From Rhodobiaceae bacterium (GTDB lineage: Bacteria > Pseudomonadota > Alphaproteobacteria > Rhizobiales > NORP267), in the NCBI GenBank assembly GCA_020441905.1, contig JAGRLG010000031.1:1-64000 (forward strand): a stretch of 64,000 nucleotides of DNA, in the 5' to 3' direction. Under the pieces are notes generated by a model. The model made no database searches, had not been told where the DNA came from, and saw nothing but the letters and a program-made list of their open reading frames with translations. Positions 33,998-42,839 of this stretch are shown here, one piece after another. The first letter of the stretch is position 1. The number at the start of each line of letters is the position of its first letter. Made by a program: the position numbers and the translations under genes.

Positions 33998-35473
33998 TCA
34001 GTCCCCGCCGCTGCGCTTCCAGGCTGGAGCCACCATGCGCCGCTTGCCTTCGGCAGCGAGCTTGATGCCAGGCTCGTCCAGGTCCAGGCGGTCCCACAAC
34101 TGGCAGGTCACCTGCTTGTGCTTCTGGTCCAGGCCCTCACAGTAATTGGTGTATTCGCACACCCGGACCTCGCGCCCGCGGCCCGCGCGCACCTTGGCGA
34201 ACCAGTCCGGGTCGGCCAGGCTCTGGCGCGCCAGGGCGACGATGTCGGCTTCGCCTTTTTGCAAGATCGCTTCCGCCTGATCGAAGCCGTGGACCCCGCC
34301 TGCGACGACAACCGGGGTCTTGAAGCCGGCCTTGCCGATGGCGGCGCGGATGCGCGAAGCCGGCCCGATATTGCGGCCGAAGGGACCTTTTTCGTCGGAG
34401 ATGTGGCCGGGCATGCACTCATAGCCGCTGCGCCCGGTATAGGGGTAGATGGCGGCGCCGATGCTCGGCTGCTTGGCATCCTCGAACTTGCCGCCGCGCG
34501 ACAACGACAGGAAATCCATGCCCGCTTCGGCAAAGCGCTGGGCGAAATAACAGGCATCCTCGATCGTTCCCCCGCCCTCGAAGATTTCCTCGGACAGGAA
34601 ACGGCAGCCGACGGCAAAATCCTCGCCAACCTCGGCGCGCACCGCCTCAAAGACTTCCAGCGGCAGGCGCACGCGCTTTTCTCTTTGCCCGCCATAGCCA
34701 TCTGGACGGGTGTTCAGAGGCGAAAGAAACGAGGCCATGGTATAGGCATGGGCGTAATGCAGCTCGACGCCGTCGAAACCGGCCCTTTTGGCCCGCCGCG
34801 CCGCACCGGCGAACAGGCCCGGCAATTGCTCGGGAAGGTCGCGGATTTGGGGCAGATCCATGTCGGTGACCCGTTCGCGGTAGCCAAGGCGCAGCGATTC
34901 CATTTCGCGCCGGCTCAAGACGCCGGCCAGTTCGTCCTCGCTCATCGCCTTGAGCCGGGCGCGGATTTCAGCCTCGTCCAGCTCGCCTCCAAGCGCCGAC
35001 CGGTGGCGCTCGGTAATCTCCAGATAGCGGTCGAAATAGACCTGCGGGTCGGGGCGCCGCCGGATGGCGAGAAAGTCGATAAGCTGGATGAACAGCCGTG
35101 TCTTGCCGCCGCTGGCCTCGCGCACCGTGTCCACGAGTTCGCTCAGCCCGGCGATGAACCGGTCGTCGCCGATGCGCATCAGCGGGCCGCTCGGAATATC
35201 CCGGATGCCGGTGGCTTCGACGACGATGGCGCCGGGCCGGCCTTCGGCGAAACGGCGATACCAGTCGAGAACGTCGCTGGTGACGAACCCGTCTTCGCTG
35301 GCGCGCCAAGGCACCATCGCCGGCACCCAGCTGCGCGATGCCATTTCGATGGTGCTTGCCTGTTGCGGCCCGAGACGGATCGGGGAGAATAGGCGCGAGG
35401 CTTGCGCCTCGCCGGAATCCGGCCAGCGTCCCGGCTGCGGTTCGAAGCGGATTTTCTCAGGTGGCTTCCACAT
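33998..35473 (-). CDS. Old Yellow Enzyme family NADH:flavin oxidoreductase
   Basis: A 491-residue FMN TIM-barrel enzyme reducing activated C=C bonds. The barrel motif ELHYAHAYTMASFLSPLNTRPDGYGG carries the substrate-binding His pair and the family NxRxDxYGG signature; VVAGGVHGFDQAEAIL and DIVALARQSLADPDW form the phosphate end. It is longer than classic OYEs because of an insertion at about 150-215, and it has Cys residues near the C-terminus (VCEYTNYCEG, TCQLWD) that do not form a standard 4Fe-4S pattern. It is divergent from the bifunctional monooxygenase-reductase gene and convergent with the dehalogenase-like gene. No strong ribosome site precedes the ATG. Confidence 0.88.
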   Translation of the reverse strand: MWKPPEKIRFEPQPGRWPDSGEAQASRLFSPIRLGPQQASTIEMASRSWVPAMVPWRASEDGFVTSDVLDWYRRFAEGRPGAIVVEATGIRDIPSGPLMRIGDDRFIAGLSELVDTVREASGGKTRLFIQLIDFLAIRRRPDPQVYFDRYLEITERHRSALGGELDEAEIRARLKAMSEDELAGVLSRREMESLRLGYRERVTDMDLPQIRDLPEQLPGLFAGAARRAKRAGFDGVELHYAHAYTMASFLSPLNTRPDGYGGQREKRVRLPLEVFEAVRAEVGEDFAVGCRFLSEEIFEGGGTIEDACYFAQRFAEAGMDFLSLSRGGKFEDAKQPSIGAAIYPYTGRSGYECMPGHISDEKGPFGRNIGPASRIRAAIGKAGFKTPVVVAGGVHGFDQAEAILQKGEADIVALARQSLADPDWFAKVRAGRGREVRVCEYTNYCEGLDQKHKQVTCQLWDRLDLDEPGIKLAAEGKRRMVAPAWKRSGGD

Positions 35474-35487
35474 GAAACTGATGATAG

Positions 35488-35531
35488 TTTAGATATAAAA
35501 TATTTACAAGTGAAATTTTATCGGCTAGGTA
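35488..35531 (+). promoter_or_regulatory. Promoter and palindrome upstream of aryl-CoA monooxygenase operon
   Basis: AT-rich island. TTTACA (35503-35508) and TAGGTA (35526-35531) with 17-bp spacing is a plus-strand promoter candidate. Overlapping it is an imperfect inverted repeat TTTAGATAT-AAA-ATATTTACA (35488-35508, 7 of 9 paired), a likely MarR operator covering the -35 box. Confidence 0.45.
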
Positions 35532-35568
35532 GTAGGAACCAACCGAACCAAGGGCGAGAGGATCTGTC

Positions 35569-37896
35569 ATGAACGCCAAACCCGCCGGCTCCCGCGGCCC
35601 GCTCAAGATCGCCTGCCTCGGCGGCGGCCCCGCCGGCCTCTATTTCGCCTTGCTGATGAAGAAGCAGAATCCGGCCCATGTCATTACCGTCTACGAGCGC
35701 AACCGGCCCTATGACACTTTTGGCTGGGGCGTCGTCTTTTCCGACGAAACCATCGAGAACCTGGCCAGTGCCGATCCCGGCAGCCGCGACGAGATTCTCG
35801 GCGCGCTGGCCCATTGGGACGACATCGACACCCATTTCAAGGGCCGCCTGATCCGCTCCGGCGGCCATGGCTTCGCCGGTATCGAGCGCAAGAAGCTGCT
35901 CAACATCCTTCAGGCCCATTGCGAGGCGAACGGCGTCAAGCTGGTGTTCGAATATGAGGTCGGCGACCTCGAACCCTACCAGGACTGTGATCTCATCATC
36001 GCCTGCGATGGCCTGAATTCAGGCATCCGCACCCGGCTTGCCGGCCATTTCAAACCGCAGATCGAGGTCCGCAAGAACAAGTTCGTCTGGCTCGGCACCA
36101 AGAAGCTGTTCGACGCCTTCACCTTCATTTTCGTCGAGACCGAATGGGGCTGGTTCCAGGCCCATGCCTACCGCTTCAACGAGGACACCTCGACCTTCAT
36201 CGTCGAGACCCCGGAGAGCGTTTTCGAGGCCGCCGGAATCGACAAGATGAGCCAGGAAGCGGGCATAAAGTTCTGCGAGAACCTCTTCGCCGACTATCTG
36301 GATGGCAACCCGTTGATCTCCAACGCCAAACATTTGCGCGGCTCTGCTATATGGATCAATTTTCCCCGCGTTTCCAACGAACGCTGGGTCAAGGACAATA
36401 TCGTTCTCATGGGCGACGCCGCCCATACCGCCCATTTTTCCATCGGCTCCGGCACCAAGCTGGCAATGGAGGACGCCATTTCGCTGGCCCGTCTTTTCGA
36501 GGAGCGCCCCAAGGCCACGATCCGCGAACTGCTCGCCGCCTATGAAGAAGAGCGCAAGGTCGAGGTCATAAAAATCCAGTCCTCGGCCCGCAATTCCATG
36601 GAGTGGTTCGAGAATGTCGCCCGCTACACCCATATGGAGCCCGAGCAGTTCACCTATTCCATGCTGACCCGCTCGCAGCGCGTTTCCCACGAGAACCTGC
36701 GTCTGCGCGATGTCACCTACCTGGAGGATATGGAGCGCTGGTTCGCGTCGAAGGCCACCGGCAAGACAGCGAAAGGCGCCGTGCCGCCGATGTTCACGCC
36801 GTTCAAGCTGCGCGACCTGACGCTGGCCAATCGCATCGTCGTTTCGCCCATGGCGACCTATAGCGCCGATGATGGCGTGCCCGGCGATTTCCATCTCGTC
36901 CATCTCGGCGCCAGGGCCCAGGGCGGCGCCGGCCTGGTGATGACCGAAATGACCTGCGTTTCGCCGCAAGGGCGGATCTCTCCCGGCTGCACCGGCCTGT
37001 GGAACGACGAGCAGGGCCGCGCCTTTGCCCGCATCACCGGGTTTGTCCACCGCAATACAAAAGCCCATATCGGCCTTCAGCTCGGCCATTCCGGCCCCAA
37101 GGGCTCGACCGGCCTCGGCTGGGACGGCGCCGATGAACCGCTGAAAGAGGGCAACTGGCCGCTCATTGCCGCCTCGCCGGTCAAGTGGGCACCGGCCAAC
37201 CAGACCCCGCGCGAGGCCACCCGCGCCGACATGGAGCAGGTGATCGCCCAGTTCGCCGACGCCACCAGGCGCGGCGCGGCGGCCGATTTCGACCTCCTCG
37301 AACTACACGCCGCCCATGGCTATCTGCTGTCCTCCTTCATCTCGCCGCTGACCAACAGGCGCGAGGATGACTATGGCGGCACGATTGACAACCGCCTGCG
37401 TTTTCCCCTTGAGGTCTTCGACGCCATGCGCGCCGCCTGGCCGGCCCATAAACCGATCTCGGTGCGCATATCGGCCACCGACTGGCACCCGGACGGGCTG
37501 ACCCATGAAGAGGCCATCGCCGTCGCCAAAGCCTTCGCCGAGCACGGTGCCGACCTCATCGACGTGTCCGCAGGGCAGACCTCGATCGAGGCCCAGCCGG
37601 TCTATGGCCGCATGTTCCAGACGCCCTTGTCGGACATGATCCGCAACGAAACCGGTCTTGCCACCATGGCGGTGGGCAATATCTTCGAGGCCGATCACGC
37701 CAATTCGATCATCGCCGCCGGCCGCGCCGATCTGGTGGCGCTGGCGCGGCCCCATCTGGCCGATCCCTACTGGACCCTTCATGCCGCCGCCCATCTCGGC
37801 TATGACGGAACTCCATGGCCGGTTCAGTATCGCGCCGGCGCAGAGCAATACCGGCGCAACCTGGAGCGCGCCGACCAGATAGCGGAGCTGATCTGA
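35569..37896 (+). CDS. Bifunctional aryl-CoA monooxygenase/reductase (2-aminobenzoyl-CoA or salicylyl-CoA type)
   Basis: A 775-residue two-domain flavoenzyme. Residues about 1-390 are a class A FAD monooxygenase: GxGxxG at 18-23 ([16 protein letters not shown]) and the GD motif [17 protein letters not shown]. Residues about 405-770 are an Old Yellow Enzyme reductase ([20 protein letters not shown] ... [17 protein letters not shown]). This architecture is that of Azoarcus 2-aminobenzoyl-CoA monooxygenase/reductase, which hydroxylates and then reduces the ring of anthraniloyl-CoA; databases also label it salicylyl-CoA 5-hydroxylase. GAGAGGA precedes the ATG. The next genes (MarR, aryl-CoA ligase, RidA) fit anthranilate degradation by the CoA-dependent aerobic route. 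Choice between amino and hydroxy substrate is inferred from context. Confidence 0.9.
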   Translation: MNAKPAGSRGPLKIACLGGGPAGLYFALLMKKQNPAHVITVYERNRPYDTFGWGVVFSDETIENLASADPGSRDEILGALAHWDDIDTHFKGRLIRSGGHGFAGIERKKLLNILQAHCEANGVKLVFEYEVGDLEPYQDCDLIIACDGLNSGIRTRLAGHFKPQIEVRKNKFVWLGTKKLFDAFTFIFVETEWGWFQAHAYRFNEDTSTFIVETPESVFEAAGIDKMSQEAGIKFCENLFADYLDGNPLISNAKHLRGSAIWINFPRVSNERWVKDNIVLMGDAAHTAHFSIGSGTKLAMEDAISLARLFEERPKATIRELLAAYEEERKVEVIKIQSSARNSMEWFENVARYTHMEPEQFTYSMLTRSQRVSHENLRLRDVTYLEDMERWFASKATGKTAKGAVPPMFTPFKLRDLTLANRIVVSPMATYSADDGVPGDFHLVHLGARAQGGAGLVMTEMTCVSPQGRISPGCTGLWNDEQGRAFARITGFVHRNTKAHIGLQLGHSGPKGSTGLGWDGADEPLKEGNWPLIAASPVKWAPANQTPREATRADMEQVIAQFADATRRGAAADFDLLELHAAHGYLLSSFISPLTNRREDDYGGTIDNRLRFPLEVFDAMRAAWPAHKPISVRISATDWHPDGLTHEEAIAVAKAFAEHGADLIDVSAGQTSIEAQPVYGRMFQTPLSDMIRNETGLATMAVGNIFEADHANSIIAAGRADLVALARPHLADPYWTLHAAAHLGYDGTPWPVQYRAGAEQYRRNLERADQIAELI

Positions 37897-38378
37897 TGGA
37901 TGAAACACCGGCGCGCCATTCCCATCTGCGGTTGTGGCTGCGCCTGTTTGCCAATGTCGCGCTGGTGGAGCGCGAACTGCGCGAGCGCCTGCGCAAGCAA
38001 CACGGCGTGTCGCTGGCCAAGTTCGATTATCTGGCCCAGCTGTACCGCGCCCCCCAGGGCACGCTCACCATGGGCCAGCTTGGCCAGCAACTCATGGTTT
38101 CGGGCGGCAACATAACCGGCCTTACCGACCGCCTCGCCGCTGACGGGCTGGTGCGCCGCAAGGTCGATCCGGACGACCGCCGCGTCCAGCAGGTCGTCCT
38201 GACCGGGGACGGCACGGCGCTGTTCGAGGTCATGGCCCGCGACCATGAAGGCTGGGTCAACCAATTGCTGTCGGGCCTTGATGCCGGCGAGGCCGACGAT
38301 CTGCTGCTTGGCCTTAAGCGCATGAAGCAGGCGGTCCAGGCCGTGCTGGCAGAGGAGAACGCGCCATCGGAGGCGTAA
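37896..38378 (+). CDS. MarR family transcriptional regulator
   Basis: A 160-residue winged-helix regulator (FDYLAQLYRAPQGTLTMGQLGQQLMVSGGNITGLTDRLAADGLVRRKVDPDDRR). It starts inside the TGATG overlap with the stop of the bifunctional enzyme, so it is translationally coupled to it. MarR proteins of aromatic CoA pathways usually release DNA on binding the aryl-CoA; the palindrome at 35488-35508 is a plausible target. Confidence 0.92.
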   Translation: MDETPARHSHLRLWLRLFANVALVERELRERLRKQHGVSLAKFDYLAQLYRAPQGTLTMGQLGQQLMVSGGNITGLTDRLAADGLVRRKVDPDDRRVQQVVLTGDGTALFEVMARDHEGWVNQLLSGLDAGEADDLLLGLKRMKQAVQAVLAEENAPSEA

Positions 38379-38442
38379 GCCGCCGGGGCCGGAATTAAGA
38401 GCAATAACGGCGTCAATGCCGCTGACTTGGGGGATACGTCCC

Positions 38443-40044
38443 ATGATTGACGATTTTGCCGCACGCAATCTGCCGCCGCCGCGGCTATGGCCCGAGATCG
38501 ATCTCAGCCATCCCGCCTATCACTATCCACCGCGCATCAATTGCGTTTCCCGTTTCCTCGACCGCTGGATCGCGGAGGGCAGGGGGGCACGGCGCGCCAT
38601 TGTCGCGCCGGGATCGACCTGGACCTATCAGGACCTCTATGAGCGCGTGAACCGCCTCGCCCATGTCCTGGTCGAGGATCTTGGCCTGGTGCCCGGCAAC
38701 CGGGTGCTGCTGCGCTCGGTCAATGCCCCGATGATGGTCGCCGCCTATCTTGCCGTCATCAAGGCCGGGGGCATCGCCGTCGGCACCATGGCGCTCCTTC
38801 GCGAGAACGAGCTTGCCGCCATCATCGACAAGGCCGAAATCGGCCTCGCCCTGTGCGACGCCGCCCTCGGCGAGGCGCTGGAAAAGGCGAAAGCGAAAGC
38901 GCCGGCCCTCAGGCGCATCGCCTATTTCGACAACGAAAAGGGCGCTGGCGAGGTGGAAAAGCTGATGGCCGGCCGGCCGGCAGAGTTCACGTCCTTTGAC
39001 AGCCGCGCCGACGATATCTGCCTCATCGCCTTCACCTCCGGCACCACCGGCAAGCCCAAGGGCACGATCCATTTCCACCGCGACCTGCTGGCGATCTGCG
39101 ATGGCTTCTCCGCCCTCGTATTGAAACCCGAGCCGGACGATTTGTTCTGCGGCAGTCCGCCGCTCGCCTTCACTTTCGGACTTGGCGGCCTCGCCCTGTT
39201 CCCCCTTCACGCCGGTTCCGCCACCCTCCTGCTGCCCTCGGCGACACCGCCCGAGCTCGTCGCGGCGATAGAAAAATACCGCGCGACGTTCTGCTTCACC
39301 GCGCCCACCGCCTACCGCGTCATGCTGTCCCATCTCGCCGAACACGACATTTCCTCGCTGCGCCGCGCCGTCTCCGCCGGCGAGCACCTGCCCAAGGCTA
39401 TCTACGACGCGGTTTGCGAGGCGACCGGCCTCAAGCTCATCGATGGCCTTGGCTCCACCGAGATGCTCCATGTCTTCATCACCTCGGCCGATGAAGACAT
39501 CCGCCCCGGCGCCACCGGCATCCCGGTGCCGGGCTACCGCGCCGCCATTCTCGACGACGACGGCAAGGAAGTTCCCCCCGGCACCGTCGGCGCCCTTGCT
39601 GTCAAGGGCCCCACGGGCTGCCGCTATCTCGCCGACGAGCGCCAGAGCGTCTATGTCCGCAATGGCTGGAATATCACCGGCGACGCCTATCTTCAGGATG
39701 AGGACGGCTATTTCTGGTTCCAGGCCAGGGCCGACGACATGATCATTTCCGCTGGCTACAACATCGCCGGCCCCGAGGTCGAGAACGCGCTGCTGACCCA
39801 TGAGGCGGTGGCCGAATGCGCCGTCGTCGGCGCCCCCGACGAGGAGCGCGGCATGATCGTCAAGGCCTTTGTCGTCCTCGCCCCCGGTGTGGTTGGCGAC
39901 GGCGCGCTGGTCAAGGCGTTGCAGACCCACGTCAAGGCCGAGATCGCGCCCTATAAATATCCCCGCGCCATCGAATTCGTCGCCGCCCTGCCCAAGACCG
40001 GCACCGGCAAGATCCAGCGCTTCAAGCTTCGCGAAAAGGACTAG
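38443..40044 (+). CDS. Aryl-CoA ligase (benzoate / 2-aminobenzoate-CoA ligase family)
   Basis: A 533-residue AMP-forming ligase of the benzoate-CoA ligase group, activating the aromatic acid for the bifunctional enzyme encoded upstream. Motifs: P-loop FTSGTTGKPKGTIHFH, GLGSTEMLHVF, GWNITGDAYLQDEDG and the C-terminal Lys in PKTGTGKIQRFK. The ATG at 38443 has GGGGGA upstream; ATG 38416 in the same frame is less well placed. The neighbouring genes suggest anthranilate (or salicylate) as substrate. Confidence 0.92.
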   Translation: MIDDFAARNLPPPRLWPEIDLSHPAYHYPPRINCVSRFLDRWIAEGRGARRAIVAPGSTWTYQDLYERVNRLAHVLVEDLGLVPGNRVLLRSVNAPMMVAAYLAVIKAGGIAVGTMALLRENELAAIIDKAEIGLALCDAALGEALEKAKAKAPALRRIAYFDNEKGAGEVEKLMAGRPAEFTSFDSRADDICLIAFTSGTTGKPKGTIHFHRDLLAICDGFSALVLKPEPDDLFCGSPPLAFTFGLGGLALFPLHAGSATLLLPSATPPELVAAIEKYRATFCFTAPTAYRVMLSHLAEHDISSLRRAVSAGEHLPKAIYDAVCEATGLKLIDGLGSTEMLHVFITSADEDIRPGATGIPVPGYRAAILDDDGKEVPPGTVGALAVKGPTGCRYLADERQSVYVRNGWNITGDAYLQDEDGYFWFQARADDMIISAGYNIAGPEVENALLTHEAVAECAVVGAPDEERGMIVKAFVVLAPGVVGDGALVKALQTHVKAEIAPYKYPRAIEFVAALPKTGTGKIQRFKLREKD

Positions 40045-40047
40045 GAC

Positions 40048-40446
40048 ATGGCAATCGAGGTACTCCCCGACGGCTGGCCGCGGCCCAAGGGCTACGCCAA
40101 TGCGATCCTCGCCGAGGGGCGTACCCTCTATATCGCCGGCCAGATCGGCTGGGACGAAAACGAACGCCTTGTCGGCGAGGATTTCCTCGCCCAGGCCGCC
40201 CAGGCGCTGCGCAATATCGCCGCCCTGCTCAAGGCGGCGGGGGCCGCCCCCGAGCATCTCGTGCGCATGACCTGGTATGTCACCGACAAGGGTGCCTACA
40301 TCGCCGCGCGCAAGGAACTGGGGCAGGCCTATCGCGATATTCTGGGGTCCAATTTTCCCGCCATGACCGCAGTCGAGGTCAAGGCGCTGATGGCCAGGGG
40401 GGCGCTGGTCGAGATCGAATGCACCGCCTGCATTCCCACCGGCTGA
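40048..40446 (+). CDS. RidA/YjgF family protein
   Basis: A 132-residue Rid-superfamily protein, three bases after the ligase stop. RidA members hydrolyse reactive enamine/imine intermediates to ketones and ammonia. In an anthranilate pathway the reduced ring carries an enamine/imine, so a dedicated deaminase is chemically sensible. The fold motifs LYIAGQIGWD and LVRMTWYVTD are clear. The exact RidA active-site Arg context (EVARLP) is altered here to EVKALMARG, so it belongs to another Rid subfamily and deaminase activity is not assured. Confidence 0.9.
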   Translation: MAIEVLPDGWPRPKGYANAILAEGRTLYIAGQIGWDENERLVGEDFLAQAAQALRNIAALLKAAGAAPEHLVRMTWYVTDKGAYIAARKELGQAYRDILGSNFPAMTAVEVKALMARGALVEIECTACIPTG

Positions 40447-40542
40447 ACCCGCCCGCGCCATTGACGCCACGCCTGGCGCGCGGGATCATCCGCCCTTGAC
40501 ATCGGCGCCGTGCGGGGGCCGCGCGGGGTCAGGAGAACAGGC

Positions 40543-42234
40543 ATGACGCAACGCAGGACCGGTGGCAGGACCGGTGGCAGGACCGGCGGCCGCATCCTCA
40601 TCGACGGCCTGCTCGGCCACGGCATCGACACCATATTCTGCGTCCCCGGCGAGTCCTATCTGGCGGCGCTCGACGCGATCCATGAGGTCGGCGACCGCAT
40701 CGCCCTCATCACCTGCCGCCAGGAAGGCGGCGCTGCCTTCATGGCCGAGGCCCATGCCAAGCTGACCGGCAGGCCCGCGGCGGTTTTTGTCACCCGCGGC
40801 CCCGGCGCCTGCAATGCTTCGATCGGCCTGCACACCGCGTTTCAGGATTCAACGCCGCTGCTCCTCCTGGTCGGGCAGATCGCCCGCGGCCATCTCGGCC
40901 GCGAGGCCTTTCAGGAAATCGACCAGGAGGCCTTTCTCGGCCCGGTGACCAAATATGTCGCCCGGATCGATGATCCCGCCCGTCTGCCGGAATTTCTCGG
41001 CCGCGCCGTTCACGCCGCCCGCTCGGGCCGTCCCGGCCCGGCGGCCCTGGTCCTTCCCGAAGACATGCTGCGCCAGGAGGCTGAAGTGGCCGATTGCCAG
41101 CCGGTGCCCGTCGCCGCCCCGGCGCCGGACCCGCAGGCCATCGCCGATCTGGGCCGCCGTCTTGCCAAGGCGCGCCAGCCGCTGGTGATCGCCGGCGGGG
41201 GCGGCTGGAGCGAGGCGGCGCGCGCCGGCCTCGCCGAATTCGCCGACGCCCATGGCCTCCCCGTCGCCTGCGCATTCCGCCGCCAGCACATCGTTGATGC
41301 CGATGCCGCCCACTATGTCGGCGACCTCGGCCTTGGGCTCAATCCTGAACTGGCGGCGCTGGTCAAGAACGCCGATCTTCTGCTCGTTATCGGCTCGCGC
41401 CTTGGCGATGTGCCGACCAGGGGCTACACCCTGCTCGAGGTGCCGCGTTCGGCCCAGTCCCTGGTCCATGTCCACCCTTCCGCGGACGAACTGGGCCGGG
41501 TCTACCGGCCGGATCTGGCCATTGTTGCGACGCCGGACCTGTTCCTTGCCGCCGCGGCCGGATTGCAGCCAGCCGCCGTCGCGGCAAGGGCCGGCTGGGC
41601 GCAGCGCGCCCGCGAAGCTTACCTTGAGGACCGCGGGCGCGTGCCCTGCCCGGGCCCTCTGGACCTCTGGCAGGTCATGCGCGAGATCGACGAAAGGCTG
41701 CCCGCCGACGCCATTGTCACCACCGGCGCCGGCAATTACGCCGGATGGGTGACGCGCTTCCTGCGTTTTGGCGGCGGGCGCCATCTGGTGGCGCCCACCA
41801 ATGGCGCCATGGGCTACGGCGTTCCCGCCGCCATTGCCGCCTGCGCCGCCGCGCCGGACCGCACCGTCCTCGGCTTCGCCGGCGACGGCTGCTTCCTGAT
41901 GAACGGACAGGAGCTCGCCACTGCGGTCCAATACGGTTTCAGGCCGGTCTTCATCGTCGTCAATAATGGCAGCTACGGCACCATTCGCGCCCATCAGGAA
42001 CTGAACTATCCCGGCCGCGTCTGCGGCACCGACCTGGTCAATCCCGATTTTGCCGCTCTCGCCCGCTCCTATGGCCTCGACGGCCAGCGTGTCGACAGGA
42101 CGGCGGATTTCGCACCCGCCTTTGCCCGCGCGCTTGGCGCCGGGCGCGCGGCGCTGATCGAGCTTGTCATACCGGTGGAGGCGATATCCACCCGGGCCAG
42201 CCTGTCGGATCTGCGCGCCCGCGCTTCGCCCTGA
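40543..42234 (+). CDS. ThDP-dependent enzyme of the acetolactate synthase / decarboxylase family
   Basis: A 563-residue thiamine diphosphate enzyme with the usual three domains. Catalytic Glu61 (TCRQEGGAAFMAEAHA), central Rossmann-like domain (VIAGGGGWSEAARAG), and the ThDP motif GDGCFLMNGQEL...VVNN at about 446-475. The N-terminus contains three perfect RTGG repeats. CAGGAG precedes ATG 40543. It follows ridA by 96 bases on the same strand and may be part of the aryl-CoA operon, but the reaction (C-C ligation, 2-oxoacid decarboxylation or oxidation) cannot be assigned. Not a standard IlvB: no small-subunit gene follows. Confidence 0.88.
   Translation: MTQRRTGGRTGGRTGGRILIDGLLGHGIDTIFCVPGESYLAALDAIHEVGDRIALITCRQEGGAAFMAEAHAKLTGRPAAVFVTRGPGACNASIGLHTAFQDSTPLLLLVGQIARGHLGREAFQEIDQEAFLGPVTKYVARIDDPARLPEFLGRAVHAARSGRPGPAALVLPEDMLRQEAEVADCQPVPVAAPAPDPQAIADLGRRLAKARQPLVIAGGGGWSEAARAGLAEFADAHGLPVACAFRRQHIVDADAAHYVGDLGLGLNPELAALVKNADLLLVIGSRLGDVPTRGYTLLEVPRSAQSLVHVHPSADELGRVYRPDLAIVATPDLFLAAAAGLQPAAVAARAGWAQRAREAYLEDRGRVPCPGPLDLWQVMREIDERLPADAIVTTGAGNYAGWVTRFLRFGGGRHLVAPTNGAMGYGVPAAIAACAAAPDRTVLGFAGDGCFLMNGQELATAVQYGFRPVFIVVNNGSYGTIRAHQELNYPGRVCGTDLVNPDFAALARSYGLDGQRVDRTADFAPAFARALGAGRAALIELVIPVEAISTRASLSDLRARASP
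40555..40590 (+). repeat. Threefold 12-bp in-frame tandem repeat
   Basis: AGGACCGGTGGC occurs three times in a row, with one silent T-to-C change in the last copy, encoding Arg-Thr-Gly-Gly three times right after the first five codons of the ThDP enzyme gene. Confidence 0.9.
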
Positions 42235-42260
42235 CGGCAAGGCCAGCCGGGAACCGGGCC

Positions 42261-42746
42261 GTGAGCGAAAGAGATGATCAGCCGCCCCTTGTCAGCGACG
42301 GACGCCAGTCGCCCGCCGCCCTTGCCGTCCAGCGTGGCACCTGCCGCCTGCTGGTGGCTCATGGCCTGTGGGCGCTGACCGAGGTGACCCTGGCCTCGGG
42401 CCGGCGCGCCGACATCGCCGCCCTTGGCCCCAAGGGGGAAATCTGGATCGTCGAGATCAAGTCCAGTGTCGAGGATTTTCGCGCCGACAAGAAATGGCCC
42501 GGCTATCTCGAATATTGCGACCGCTTCTTTTTCGCTTGCCCTCGCGAGGTGCCGGTGGAGATCTTTCCGCAAAGCGCCGGCCTCATCATCGCCGACAGCT
42601 ATGGCGGCGAAATGGTGCGCAAGGGCGAGGCGGCGCTTCTGGCTCCGGCGCGGCGCAAGGCGACCACGCTGCGCATCGCCCGGACCGCGGTCCAGCGCCT
42701 GCACGCCCTGATGGATCCAGACTTTTCCGGCGGTGTGCGCTATTGA
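42261..42746 (+). CDS. mmcB: MmcB family DNA repair protein
   Basis: A 161-residue protein of the MmcB family (PD-(D/E)xK-like nuclease fold, SOS/DNA-damage linked in Caulobacter). The core ADIAALGPKGEIWIVEIKSSVEDF shows the Asp and the Glu-x-Lys of the nuclease motif, followed by KKWPGYLEYCDRFFFACP. The start is GTG 42261, 26 bases after the ThDP gene. Widespread in alphaproteobacteria and often near regA. Function in repair is from the family only. Confidence 0.88.
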   Translation: MSERDDQPPLVSDGRQSPAALAVQRGTCRLLVAHGLWALTEVTLASGRRADIAALGPKGEIWIVEIKSSVEDFRADKKWPGYLEYCDRFFFACPREVPVEIFPQSAGLIIADSYGGEMVRKGEAALLAPARRKATTLRIARTAVQRLHALMDPDFSGGVRY

Positions 42747-42779
42747 GCCTTGATCCCGTTGCGGCGGGCCCGCCCGGCA

Positions 42780-42839
42780 GGGATCGGCGCGGCAGGGATC
42801 GGCGCGGCAGGGGTCAGCGCGGCGGGGGTCAGCGCGGCG
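42780..42839. repeat. Four 15-bp tandem repeats at the end of regA
   Basis: Two identical copies of GGGATCGGCGCGGCA (42780-42809) are followed by two identical copies of GGGGTCAGCGCGGCG (42810-42839). The fourth copy contains the regA stop codon (minus strand, 42829-42831), so a one-unit change could alter the regA 3' end only slightly. Period 15 is in frame. Confidence 0.9.
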
